NCBI RefSeq assembly: GCF_022814725.1
Contig: NZ_CP093442.1
Coordinates: forward strand, 2,046,001 to 2,110,000
Length of the DNA stretch: 64,000 nt
Direction of reading: 5' to 3'
Origin: Bdellovibrio reynosensis
GTDB taxonomy: Bacteria; Bdellovibrionota; Bdellovibrionia; Bdellovibrionales; Bdellovibrionaceae
Each line of letters begins with the position of its first letter. Positions within the stretch are counted from its first letter, which is position 1. Shown here one piece after another: positions 34,396-42,873 of the stretch. A program made the translations under genes and the position numbers. Below the pieces are notes generated by a model. The model worked only from the letters and a program-made list of their open reading frames with translations, ran no database searches and was not told the DNA's origin.

Positions 34396-36032
34396 CAAGA
34401 GCCCCCTTCAGTCGGAGATACCGTGATTACAAAATAATCTGGCTCATGCCCTGTTGAAGAAATAGCCTGGCAACTTAGAATACATAAGTGTCCGCTAAAC
34501 TCTAATTGATCCGTGTGGATGGCACGCATGTTTTCGCGGGTTCTTATTAAAAGACCTTCGATATTTTGTTGTAAAGCCACATCAGGAATGGCTTTAAACA
34601 ACTGCCCTTGAAGAGCTGAAATATCAGCACGGGCAATTTGCGTAAACGAAGCACTGCAAGCAATAATGCGACCTTCACGGGAAATCGCAATACATGGAAA
34701 ACCCACTAGCTGAACTAGGTTTTCAGCCTCGCCGTCTTTGTTCACAAAACTGTTAGCGCCATTTCCATCATCGCCGCCGCCATGAATATAGCGGGTCAGC
34801 AAGCTATTGATGTTTCCAACCAAGGCTTGGAATGGAGGGAATAAGAAATTCACTTCAGTATTGTCTTTTTTCTCTCTCATCGCGGCATCTAATTGGGCAT
34901 TTAAGCTGACAATCGGATACTCAATAAGCTTGTACATAAAGAAGTAAATCACCAACCCAATCAAAGAGGCGATCACTAAAGTTTGCATAAACAAGCTGAT
35001 AGCCCGTCCATCATCAAAAGCTAAGCTTCCGATGTCATACAATACAATTGCATGGGCTTTGACTGATTGTTCACCCGTATTTGGATCAAACAACCCAATT
35101 GGGAAACTTGCACCAATAGTCGAAGAATCAACCTCAACGGCTTGCGGGCGCATTTCTCTGCGCGCGGAATGCACGAATGGTAAATCCGGCGTTGTTCCTG
35201 CTCTTGAAGCGGGCGCCAAAATCATACCGTCCGATTGTTGCACGATAAGAACTTGCTTAACGCCATCTTCAGATTCTGCGGCATTCGTACTTAATGACGA
35301 ATAGCTGTTTTGCAAAAGAGCCGCTTGATTGATCGTCGCCACTGTTCGCGCAATTGAGGCTGCACGACGTTTACTTTCATTGATGATGCTGGCTCTGGTG
35401 ATTTGCACCATCGGAATCATCGAAAGCAGTGTGGTTGAGAAAATAAATAAAACCACAAAACCCAATAGAACCATTTTAAGTTCCGCATACTGCGGAAGCT
35501 TATAAACCCCTGGCAACGCCACCCGGTCTAAATAGTCTTGGGCTTTGGCCATTAATCCTTGAAAGCCACCAGGCTGATATGCAGGTGCTGGCCCCGGCAT
35601 CGGGCCTGCATTTGCGGAAGCCATTGGTTGTGGCATTCCTTGCGGCATTCCCTGATGAGGCATCCCCATGTGCATAGGTTGTGGCATTTGCGGAGCAGCA
35701 GCACCACCATAATAAGGAGCTGGAGCTTGTGTTTTTCTGATTTCAGGAGCAGGTATCACATCCACAAGGATGTCATGAATACCTAGCTTATCCCCTAACC
35801 GCATGATGCCGTTCTGAATTCGAATACCATTAATGTAACTGCCGTTACTTGATTTCAAATCCGTGATAACGATTTTATCTGGATAAACATTGATCTCGGT
35901 ATGTTCCTTAGAAACTCCCGGACTGATCAGTTTAATATTACACTGAGGCGCGCGACCAATCAGGTTGCGACCCATTTTTAGTTCAATAATCTGACCCGCT
36001 TGTGGGCCGGTTAGTATCCTAAGCGCCCACAT
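34395..36032 (-). CDS. FHA-domain membrane sensor-like protein with PAS-like C-terminus
   Basis: 545 residues. N-terminal FHA (about 1-92: IGRAPQCNIKL, GVSKEHTEI, SSNGSYINGIRI), a Pro/Met/Gly-rich linker (about 98-165), membrane helix (about 188-212), a periplasmic region, a second membrane helix (about 320-343), a HAMP-like segment and a PAS-like C-terminal domain (about 425-545). This is the layout of a transmembrane receptor whose kinase has been replaced by FHA. It overlaps the DUF192 gene by 14 bases. Confidence 0.8.
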   Translation of the reverse strand: MWALRILTGPQAGQIIELKMGRNLIGRAPQCNIKLISPGVSKEHTEINVYPDKIVITDLKSSNGSYINGIRIQNGIMRLGDKLGIHDILVDVIPAPEIRKTQAPAPYYGGAAAPQMPQPMHMGMPHQGMPQGMPQPMASANAGPMPGPAPAYQPGGFQGLMAKAQDYLDRVALPGVYKLPQYAELKMVLLGFVVLFIFSTTLLSMIPMVQITRASIINESKRRAASIARTVATINQAALLQNSYSSLSTNAAESEDGVKQVLIVQQSDGMILAPASRAGTTPDLPFVHSARREMRPQAVEVDSSTIGASFPIGLFDPNTGEQSVKAHAIVLYDIGSLAFDDGRAISLFMQTLVIASLIGLVIYFFMYKLIEYPIVSLNAQLDAAMREKKDNTEVNFLFPPFQALVGNINSLLTRYIHGGGDDGNGANSFVNKDGEAENLVQLVGFPCIAISREGRIIACSASFTQIARADISALQGQLFKAIPDVALQQNIEGLLIRTRENMRAIHTDQLEFSGHLCILSCQAISSTGHEPDYFVITVSPTEGGS

Positions 36033-36366
36033 AAAGTTGATCCCCTACGTTGATTTTCATAGTAGTCACAGTCCCTGCTGCTAATTCAATCACTGAACTT
36101 GCGCCCCACACTGGCGCCACCAATCTCCAAGGTTTGACATCTTGATATATGGCTTTCACCTGAAGATTTTTATCCACAAAAACACAATCAATTGAAAACT
36201 TCATAAAATACGTATGAATGCTGTTGCAGCGATGAATCCACAGCGCTTCTTCTTGCGGCAATGCAGATCTTCCTAACAATCCTTTACCTCGTGACCAAAA
36301 GGTCCTAGCCACACTTAACTGCGGCACTAAGGTTTGATTTGTTGTTAAGTTCTTAAGTACTGCCAT
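36019..36366 (-). CDS. DUF192 family protein
   Basis: 115 residues matching DUF192: RTFWSRGKGLLGR, LWIHRCNSIHTYFMKFSIDCVFVD and VIELAAGTV. No signal peptide. The function of the family is not established. The ATG follows tadC with a three-base gap. The gene recurs next to Tad pilus genes in some bacteria, as I recall, which fits this site. Confidence 0.85.
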   Translation of the reverse strand: MAVLKNLTTNQTLVPQLSVARTFWSRGKGLLGRSALPQEEALWIHRCNSIHTYFMKFSIDCVFVDKNLQVKAIYQDVKPWRLVAPVWGASSVIELAAGTVTTMKINVGDQLYVGA

Positions 36367-36369
36367 CTT

Positions 36370-37275
36370 CTATTTCCCGTACATAAAGGACACGGCAACC
36401 GGTCCGAAAACGATGATAAACACCGCTGGTAAAATAAAAATCATCAATGGAATCAAAATTGTTTGCGATGCTCTGGCACCAGCTTTTTCCGCACGTACGA
36501 AACGCTCTAAGCGCATTTGTACGGATTGGTCTTTTAAGACTTGAGAAATACTTGCACCCGTTGCTTCGGCATCCACTAGGACGGCGACAAAGCTGGTGAT
36601 TTCATTCATATCAAGTCTTTCAGCCATGTCTTTCAAAGCCTGTGATTTAGAAGCACCGATTTTAATATCTTTTAAAACTGTTCCTAACTCATCAGCCAGA
36701 ACACTGTCTGTGTTTTGCGCTTTATCCACAATCTTTTGAATCGCAGAAAAGAAATCCAAGCCGGCTTCAACTGATAAAGCTAAAAGATCAATAAAGAATG
36801 GCAGATCTCCACGCACAGAAAGTTCACGGCGCTTCTTTTCACCCTTCGCATGGATTTGCGGAAGATAAAAACCAATCAAGCCCATACCTAACACCATCGC
36901 TGGCGGCAGACCCAATTGCAGCGAGAAATTCATAATCAACAAGAACACCGGGAACATCACGCCCCACAGCAGTTGCAAACCAATGAATTCATCTTCATTC
37001 AATTCCCGCGAAAGACCGGAAGTCAGAATGTATTTACGAACTCTTTTGCGATAACCTTCATTGCGAATACGCAGAGCATGCTGCAATGTGAATTGGTGAA
37101 CTAGTGGACGTGAAAAATTCACGATGGCATTTTTAGATTTCACAGGCTCATCGTTATTCGCCCATGAAAGCTGTTGTTTACCGGCGTTACTTGCAAAGAT
37201 GGAATTCACAAATAGGAATACCGCCACTCCTGCGAGCAGCAATCCTAGTATGAGCATTAATTCTGCGCTTCCCAT
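36370..37275 (-). CDS. tadC: Tad/Flp pilus inner-membrane platform protein TadC
   Basis: 301 residues of the type II secretion GspF-domain family, TadC subtype: N-terminal hydrophobic segment, two more near 110-145, the cytoplasmic domain with DLPFFIDLLALSVEAGLDFFSAI (in part 158-180) and LGTVLKDIKIG, and a C-terminal pair of membrane helices (about 270-298). It normally forms the assembly platform with TadB on the TadA ATPase. No tadA, tadB, rcpA or flp gene lies in this window, so the rest of the apparatus must be encoded elsewhere. It leads the FHA operon. Its ATG is 28 bases from the divergent maf start. Confidence 0.88.
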   Translation of the reverse strand: MGSAELMLILGLLLAGVAVFLFVNSIFASNAGKQQLSWANNDEPVKSKNAIVNFSRPLVHQFTLQHALRIRNEGYRKRVRKYILTSGLSRELNEDEFIGLQLLWGVMFPVFLLIMNFSLQLGLPPAMVLGMGLIGFYLPQIHAKGEKKRRELSVRGDLPFFIDLLALSVEAGLDFFSAIQKIVDKAQNTDSVLADELGTVLKDIKIGASKSQALKDMAERLDMNEITSFVAVLVDAEATGASISQVLKDQSVQMRLERFVRAEKAGARASQTILIPLMIFILPAVFIIVFGPVAVSFMYGK

Positions 37276-37303
37276 CTACGCCTCTTTGTGTTCAAGTAAA
37301 CCC

Positions 37304-37888
37304 ATGAAACCACTTGTTTTGGCATCAGAGTCTCCACGCCGTCGTGAACTTCTAAAAGAAGCCGGTTACAACTTTGACGTGGTTCCAGTTAAAGTATCGG
37401 AAATTCCTAATAAAAACCTGAATGTGAGCGAGCAGATTTTAGACATTGCTAGACGTAAAGCGAGGGCGGCATTTGACCAACTTAAGTCCAGTCGAAGCTC
37501 CGAGTTTTTGGTTTTATCTGCCGATACTGAAGTGATTTTTGGCGGGGGCCCCTTAGGCAAACCTCAGGATCGCGACGATGCTTACCGGATTTTACGACTA
37601 TTGTCTGGGAAAAAGCATGATGTCATCACGGCCGTCTGCCTTATCGATAGCAAAACCCAGAGGGAAGTGTCTCAATCTGAGACAACGGAAATTTATTTTA
37701 AAAACTTAACCGACGATGAAATCTGGACCTACATTGATAGTGGTGAGCCCATGGATAAGGCCGGTGCTTACGGCATTCAAGGCCTGGGCGGTAAGTTCGT
37801 TGAGCGTTATATTGGCCCTTTCGACAATGTCGTCGGATTACCCGTGAGTTTAGTAAAAAAATTGATCGCCGAAATCGCAGAATCGTAA
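37304..37888 (+). CDS. maf: Maf family nucleoside triphosphate pyrophosphatase
   Basis: 194 residues. N-terminal LASESPRRRELL, SADTEV, and PLGKPQDRDDAYRIL match the Maf/YhdE house-cleaning pyrophosphatases (dTTP/UTP type), which hydrolyse non-canonical or excess nucleotides. The open frame extends 60 codons upstream into tadC; ATG 37304 gives the family start and is used. Confidence 0.95.
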   Translation: MKPLVLASESPRRRELLKEAGYNFDVVPVKVSEIPNKNLNVSEQILDIARRKARAAFDQLKSSRSSEFLVLSADTEVIFGGGPLGKPQDRDDAYRILRLLSGKKHDVITAVCLIDSKTQREVSQSETTEIYFKNLTDDEIWTYIDSGEPMDKAGAYGIQGLGGKFVERYIGPFDNVVGLPVSLVKKLIAEIAES

Positions 37889-38010
37889 GTGTTTAGTTTC
37901 TTGATAGTCAGGTAAAAAATGCTGTCTAGAAGTTCGACACTCTAAAGTACTTGGGATTTTTTTCACGATCTTTGGTAAAGTGCCCGTGGATTATTTACCC
38001 GAGGTGCTGA

Positions 38011-38850
38011 GTGAAAAAAGCGTTCTTAGCTTTAGCTTTATTGATTCTTGCTGCTTGCGCAGAACCAAATACTTCACAAAACAATCTAGGAATTGAATAT
38101 GGTAATGCATCTATCATTGGTGGAAAGGCCGCGACCGAAACTGATGCTGTAACGGCTTCTACAGTTTCTTTACTGGTGAATATTGATGGCAACCTAACGC
38201 CTTTTTGCACCGGGATTTTAATTTCTAAAAATCTTGTTTTATCCGCGCAACACTGTTTTGCGACGACGGCCGAACAACAGATCATTGTAAGTTTTGGTAC
38301 AAACATTCCAAAGACCATGGAAGAAGGCACGCTTCGCGAAGTTGAGTCGTTCGTTTTGCACGGCAAATACAAGACCATATATGATGACAACGGCTTTCCC
38401 ATTTCTGCTTTAAATGACGTCGCCTTGATTAAATTAGCAGAGTTCGCCCCTGAGTCCGCCCAACCCGCTCCTATTCTAGAAGAAGGATTAACTCTTAACG
38501 ATGGCCAAGAACTTCTTTTGGCAGGTTTTGGCTTAACTTATGATTTAAAGCCGCGAGTTTATGCTACGGGTATGAATTACGTACGAGTCCCGTTGGCTAA
38601 GACAGTTGATACTATTCTTGTGACAGACCAAACATCAGCAAAAGGTGCATGCAACGGCGATTCCGGTGGCCCAGCTTTTCTTGAAACTTCAAAGGGATTG
38701 ATCGTCGTCGGAATCACTCGTGGTGCCCACGGCAGAGCAAATGACTGCCGCCATTTTGGGGAATACACTTTTGCTTCTAAATTTAAAAAATTTATTTTGG
38801 ATACAGCTCACATTGATGGGGCTGAACTTCCTGTCTTTGTAGGTCTTTAA
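38011..38850 (+). CDS. Trypsin-like serine protease lipoprotein
   Basis: 279 residues from GTG 38011 (after GAGGTGCT). Lipoprotein signal ending LILAAC (Cys16). The S1A protease domain starts at SIIGGK (34-39), which suggests zymogen activation, with His81 in LSAQHC, Asp136 in LNDVALIKL and Ser218 in CNGDSGGP. The usual AAHC is SAQHC. Lipidation suggests attachment to a membrane facing the periplasm or surface, plausible for prey protein degradation. A truncated copy of its C-terminal half follows. Confidence 0.88.
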   Translation: MKKAFLALALLILAACAEPNTSQNNLGIEYGNASIIGGKAATETDAVTASTVSLLVNIDGNLTPFCTGILISKNLVLSAQHCFATTAEQQIIVSFGTNIPKTMEEGTLREVESFVLHGKYKTIYDDNGFPISALNDVALIKLAEFAPESAQPAPILEEGLTLNDGQELLLAGFGLTYDLKPRVYATGMNYVRVPLAKTVDTILVTDQTSAKGACNGDSGGPAFLETSKGLIVVGITRGAHGRANDCRHFGEYTFASKFKKFILDTAHIDGAELPVFVGL

Positions 38851-38914
38851 AAATTTTACTTCTTGAAACTTACAAAATTATTATCGAAAAGTTTTGTTAA
38901 GACATTCAATTTAG

Positions 38915-39283
38915 AGCCTGTTACCTTCTGGCCAGAACTTATTACTTGCTGGTTATGGAATGACCAACGAATTGTCTGATCCACCAGAGATGGGAACGGG
39001 ATTAGATGCTGTGTATTCTCCGCTAGCAAAAACTGAAAATGGAATTCTTACTATCGACCAAAAAAATGGCGGTGCATGTGCAGGTGATTCTGGCGGACCC
39101 GCATACATTGAAAGCACTCAAGGACTTGTCTTAGTCGGTGCAACCCGTGGACCCACTTTAGATTCTGAAAATTGCAGACACTTCGGTGAATTCACTTCTG
39201 TATCAGCTCACAAACAATTCATCCTTGAATATGCAAAATTACTTAATGCTGAAGCGCCACAATTTATCGACCTTCCATTTTAG
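38915..39283 (+). pseudogene. Truncated duplicate of the trypsin-like protease (C-terminal half)
   Basis: The frame encodes a homologue of residues ~165-279 of the preceding protease: GQNLLLAGYG matches GQELLLAGFG, then CAGDSGGP, GLVLVGATRG, NCRHFGEFT and the C-terminal region. Homology begins directly after an in-frame TAG at 38912-38914 and upstream of the only good ATG (38960, 107 residues). The His and Asp of the triad are missing, so no protease activity is possible. Best read as a remnant of a tandem duplication. Confidence 0.8.
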
Positions 39284-39301
39284 TTCTGTTAGCATGGGGG
39301 C

Positions 39302-39961
39302 ATGAATTTAGCGGATATTCAAAAGCAATGCTCCCCGGGCCAGGTCTTAGCAGTTTCCAAACTGCAACCAGCCGAAAAAATTCGCAGCCTCTATCAACAG
39401 GGCCAACGGCATTTTGGTGAAAACTATGTGCAAGAGGCCTTAGACAAAATGGAGGCTCTTTCTGACCTTCCAGATATCGCCTGGCACTTGATCGGCCATC
39501 TTCAAAAAAATAAAGCTAAGTACGTTGCTGGCAAATTCAGCCTTATCCATTCTGTTGATTCTTTGGATCTTGCCAAAGCCATCAGTCAGCAATGCCAGAA
39601 AAAGAACGTGGATCAAAATATTTTAATCCAAGTGAATCTAGCTAAAGAAGAAACCAAATCTGGTTTTGATAAAGACCAGCTAATAAAAGATTGGCCAGAG
39701 CTTGTTCTTTTACCCCAAATTCATATTTTTGGTTTGATGACCATGCCCCCATTAACCGAAACCCCCGATGAAGTCCGTCCTTACTTTAGGGAACTCAGCG
39801 ATTTGCTGCAGATCTTACGTGCGCAAACCAACCAGTCCATTCACCCACTGACAGAGCTGTCAATGGGCACGAGCCATGACTATCAAGTGGCAGTTGCTGA
39901 AGGAGCAACCATTGTGCGTCTTGGGACTATTTTGTTTGGCGAACGTCCCCCTAAAATGTAG
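39302..39961 (+). CDS. yggS: Pyridoxal phosphate homeostasis protein (YggS/PLPBP)
   Basis: 219 residues, single-domain alanine-racemase-like barrel. PLP lysine Lys19 in AVSKLQP, then FGENYVQEA, WHLIGHLQKNK, HSVDS, LSMGTSHDYQVAV and RLGTILFGER at the family positions. It controls free PLP level. It leads the yggS-proC-divIVA-yggU series. Confidence 0.95.
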   Translation: MNLADIQKQCSPGQVLAVSKLQPAEKIRSLYQQGQRHFGENYVQEALDKMEALSDLPDIAWHLIGHLQKNKAKYVAGKFSLIHSVDSLDLAKAISQQCQKKNVDQNILIQVNLAKEETKSGFDKDQLIKDWPELVLLPQIHIFGLMTMPPLTETPDEVRPYFRELSDLLQILRAQTNQSIHPLTELSMGTSHDYQVAVAEGATIVRLGTILFGERPPKM

Positions 39962-39987
39962 GATTAAGCTACAGCTCTGGGAGTAAA

Positions 39988-40815
39988 ATGAACCCCTATT
40001 TGAAATCACAAAAAATCGGTTTTTTAGGCGCTGGCAACATGGCGCAGGCAATGATCAAAGGACTTATCGAAGGGGGCATTTCTGCAAAAAATATTTTTGC
40101 AACGAATCGATCCCAAGGAAAGCTACAAAAACTAGTTGAGACCTATCAAATTAACGCTCTTGGAAGCAATGAAGAGCTTATTGATAAATGCGATATCATT
40201 ATCCTGGCAGTAAAACCTCAAGATCTATTGCTTGCTTTAGAACCAGTGACCCGCGCTTTTGACGAACACAAGATTGTCGTCAGTGTGGCTGCGGGCATTC
40301 GCATGGAAAAGCTAGAAAGATATATTCAAGGGGCCCGCCTTGCCCGTGTCATGCCAAACACTCCCTCGCTGATCGGTCGCGGAGTGATTGGATACTTGCT
40401 AAATGACGACGAAGACAACGCTTTAGAAAGTACCGTTGAAGACTTGTTTGCCCCGCTTGGCAGAATTATCAAAGTCACTGATGAAGATCAGTTTGAAGCC
40501 TTGATGATTTCTTGTTCTAGTGGAACGGGATTTGTTTTTGAAATGATGATGTATTGGCAGGATTGGATTGAAGAGCACGGTTTTTCAGTGGAAGAAGCCC
40601 GCGTGATGACCATTGAAACTTTTGTTGGCGCATCTTTACTTGCAGCACAAGCCCGCGAAGGCGTTGAAGATCTGCAAGCCCGAGTGACATCGAAAAAAGG
40701 TGTGACCGCTGCTGGACTTCAGTCTATGAGGGAACTAGAGATCGAACGCGCTCTTCGCATTAGCTTTGAAAAGGCTGCGATGAGAAACAAAGAAATGGCT
40801 AGAGAAATCAAATAA
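39988..40815 (+). CDS. proC: Pyrroline-5-carboxylate reductase
   Basis: 275 residues. N-terminal GFLGAGNMAQAMIKGL nucleotide-binding loop, VKPQDL, SVAAGIRME, RVMPNTPSLIGRG and the C-terminal VTSKKGVTAAGLQSM motif make the assignment firm. Catalyses the last step of proline synthesis. It begins 26 bases after yggS. Confidence 0.96.
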   Translation: MNPYLKSQKIGFLGAGNMAQAMIKGLIEGGISAKNIFATNRSQGKLQKLVETYQINALGSNEELIDKCDIIILAVKPQDLLLALEPVTRAFDEHKIVVSVAAGIRMEKLERYIQGARLARVMPNTPSLIGRGVIGYLLNDDEDNALESTVEDLFAPLGRIIKVTDEDQFEALMISCSSGTGFVFEMMMYWQDWIEEHGFSVEEARVMTIETFVGASLLAAQAREGVEDLQARVTSKKGVTAAGLQSMRELEIERALRISFEKAAMRNKEMAREIK

Positions 40816-40875
40816 CCTTGCCCTGGTACAGACTCGGCCTTTATCCTTAATCCATAATGTTCATGGAGGAACAAG

Positions 40876-41412
40876 ATGAGAATTACTCCTATCGATATCG
40901 CGCATAAGTCTTTTGGTAAAAAGATGATGGGACTAGATGCTGATGAGGTTATGGATTTCCTTCAGCAAGTTGCAGCACAAATGGAATCTCTAATTCAAGA
41001 ACGCAATTCCTTAAAAGAAAGCATTCGCGAAAAAGAACTTTCCCTTCTTGAATACAAAGATCGCGACCAAGTTTTAAAAGAAACAATTGCAACCGCAACT
41101 CAAATGGCTGAAAGACTTCGCCAAGATGCAGAGCGTGAGGCAAAACTTATTATTGCTGATGCCCAACAAAAATCAGAAATCATCACTCGTGATTCTCGGG
41201 ATTCACTGAAGAAGATGTATCAAGAGGTCACTGATCTTAAGCGCGTAAGAATGCAGTTTGAAGCGAACTTAAAAGCTTTGGCCCAAGCGCATTTGTCTTT
41301 GCTTGAGCAGGGCGAAAAGTACATGCCACAAGCTCAACTTCCGAATCACAACATTCAGAACGGAAATGGCCAAGGTCGCTCAGCGAATATTTCTCCGCTT
41401 TCAGCAGAGTAG
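40876..41412 (+). CDS. divIVA: DivIVA family protein
   Basis: 178 residues. ITPIDIAHKSFGKKMMGLDADEVMDFL (in part, 3-29) is the DivIVA N-terminal membrane-curvature-sensing domain; the rest is a coiled coil (about 30-150) with a polar C-terminal tail. Recruits partners to poles or septa. ATG preceded by GGAGG. The yggS-proC-divIVA-yggU order recalls the ylm/divIVA region of other phyla. In a polar-invading predator it is a candidate pole-organising protein, but that is inference. Confidence 0.9.
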   Translation: MRITPIDIAHKSFGKKMMGLDADEVMDFLQQVAAQMESLIQERNSLKESIREKELSLLEYKDRDQVLKETIATATQMAERLRQDAEREAKLIIADAQQKSEIITRDSRDSLKKMYQEVTDLKRVRMQFEANLKALAQAHLSLLEQGEKYMPQAQLPNHNIQNGNGQGRSANISPLSAE

Positions 41413-41423
41413 TTTTCCTAATC

Positions 41424-41708
41424 ATGATTGAAAAAATAGAAGGTGGAGTTCGGCTCCACCTTTTTATTCAGCCCAAATCCTCTAAAAATGAAGTCGTCGG
41501 TCCCCACAACGAAGAAATAAAAATTAAAATCACCGCCCCACCCGTCGACGGACAGGCCAACGAGGCCCTGATCGAATTTCTTTCTAAATTAGCAAAGGTC
41601 GCAAAAAGAAATATCACCTTAATTAAAGGCGAAACGGGAAGACATAAAGTCATAGAAATTCAAGGTTTGGAAGAGCCCCAGGCCAGAGCTCTTTTTAAAT
41701 GTCCGTAA
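41424..41708 (+). CDS. DUF167 family protein (YggU type)
   Basis: 94 residues matching the YggU/DUF167 fold: LFIQPKSSKNEVV, IKITAPPVDGQANEALIEFLSK and ITLIKGETGRHKVIEI. Function unknown. It follows divIVA by 11 bases and ends the operon. Confidence 0.9.
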   Translation: MIEKIEGGVRLHLFIQPKSSKNEVVGPHNEEIKIKITAPPVDGQANEALIEFLSKLAKVAKRNITLIKGETGRHKVIEIQGLEEPQARALFKCP

Positions 41709-41716
41709 AAAAAATC

Positions 41717-42850
41717 TTAAGGACGATTCTTTTTCTTATTTGATTTTAATTCCACTTCAAATTCAGTGTTATCAAGTTGCTGTTGCAATTCGCGCTGTTG
41801 CAGCTCTTCGTCACTGATCTGCGGCTTCTTTTTGCGCGGTCGTTTTGTAGGACGAGCTTCAAAAAGACTTTGATCAATTTCATCAGAGGTGTTTTCTTTA
41901 AATTCTTGAACCTTCTTTTCCGAACTTAAATCGCCATCGATACGCTCTGGCTCTTGAACATAGCCATCCGTCATATCAAAAGTATATCGAATGAATCCGC
42001 CAACATGAAAACCTGCTGCAGAGTTCGCTCCTGTTAAAGTCACGCCCCCGTTAGCTTGCAAAGTCCATTTTTCTGATAGCGCCCACGTCGCATATCCCAA
42101 AGTATCAATCAACGAAGGGTTCGGAGAGTAAAACTTGAATGAACCGGCATTCACAGCATTGATATAAGCCGTGCGCACGGCAGAATCCGTGGCATTGGAA
42201 TCTTCAGATACACTTTGATAGCCGAAAATTTCAGCGCCCCATTTCATTTTACCGTTGCCGAACTGAGCACCCACTCCCCAAGGCATCAGAAATGAACGCC
42301 CGTCACTGCGATAAGTAAAACCCAGCCAGCCGTAACCCTTAAAAGCATTAAAGTTCTTTTGCGCGATCAAACGAGATCTAACTTGAACCACACCTTCGGA
42401 ATTAGCAACGGCATCAGAAAGAGGATCTATGGTTTCAAAAGGCATCAGCGCGACAAATTCTGGTATCAACTGAAACTTTTCATCATAAAGTAAAAAATCA
42501 ACCCCTGCAGCCCCTTCGTTTAAGGAACTATTTGTACGAGTAGCCACGCTGTTTTTACTTTCAGAGTTTCCAACATTGGCCCAAGCAAACATAGACCAGC
42601 GACTTTTCGGCACATAACGAGTCGCAAAAGTGAAATCAAGTAGTTGATAACTATTCCCGCTTGAAAGGGTTTGATTCTCGCCACCAGAAGAATAATTGGC
42701 TTGGGAGCTGAAGTACTGAGTCGAGGCTTCAAACTCCCACGTGTCGCGCTTAAACTCTTTGTAGTTATCAAGAGCGAGAACTGGGCTAGAACTTAAAAAA
42801 AGACCTAAAATGAGAAGCTTACAAGGCTGAAGATTATTTGCTATTTTCAT
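41717..42850 (-). CDS. Outer membrane beta-barrel protein with charged C-terminal tail
   Basis: 377 residues. Signal peptide (to VLA, about 26), a ~265-residue region of amphipathic strands with aromatic belts (barrel of 10-12 strands likely), then a 75-residue highly charged, Lys/Glu/Gln-rich tail ending KKKNRP. A barrel normally ends in an aromatic residue; here FIRYTFDM (about 293-300) would be the last strand and the tail an additional periplasmic extension, which could bind peptidoglycan or nucleic acid. Function unknown. A good AGGAAG site precedes the ATG, only 23 bases from the divergent MFS start. Confidence 0.65.
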   Translation of the reverse strand: MKIANNLQPCKLLILGLFLSSSPVLALDNYKEFKRDTWEFEASTQYFSSQANYSSGGENQTLSSGNSYQLLDFTFATRYVPKSRWSMFAWANVGNSESKNSVATRTNSSLNEGAAGVDFLLYDEKFQLIPEFVALMPFETIDPLSDAVANSEGVVQVRSRLIAQKNFNAFKGYGWLGFTYRSDGRSFLMPWGVGAQFGNGKMKWGAEIFGYQSVSEDSNATDSAVRTAYINAVNAGSFKFYSPNPSLIDTLGYATWALSEKWTLQANGGVTLTGANSAAGFHVGGFIRYTFDMTDGYVQEPERIDGDLSSEKKVQEFKENTSDEIDQSLFEARPTKRPRKKKPQISDEELQQRELQQQLDNTEFEVELKSNKKKNRP

Positions 42851-42873
42851 AACTTCCTAATATTAACAACTCT

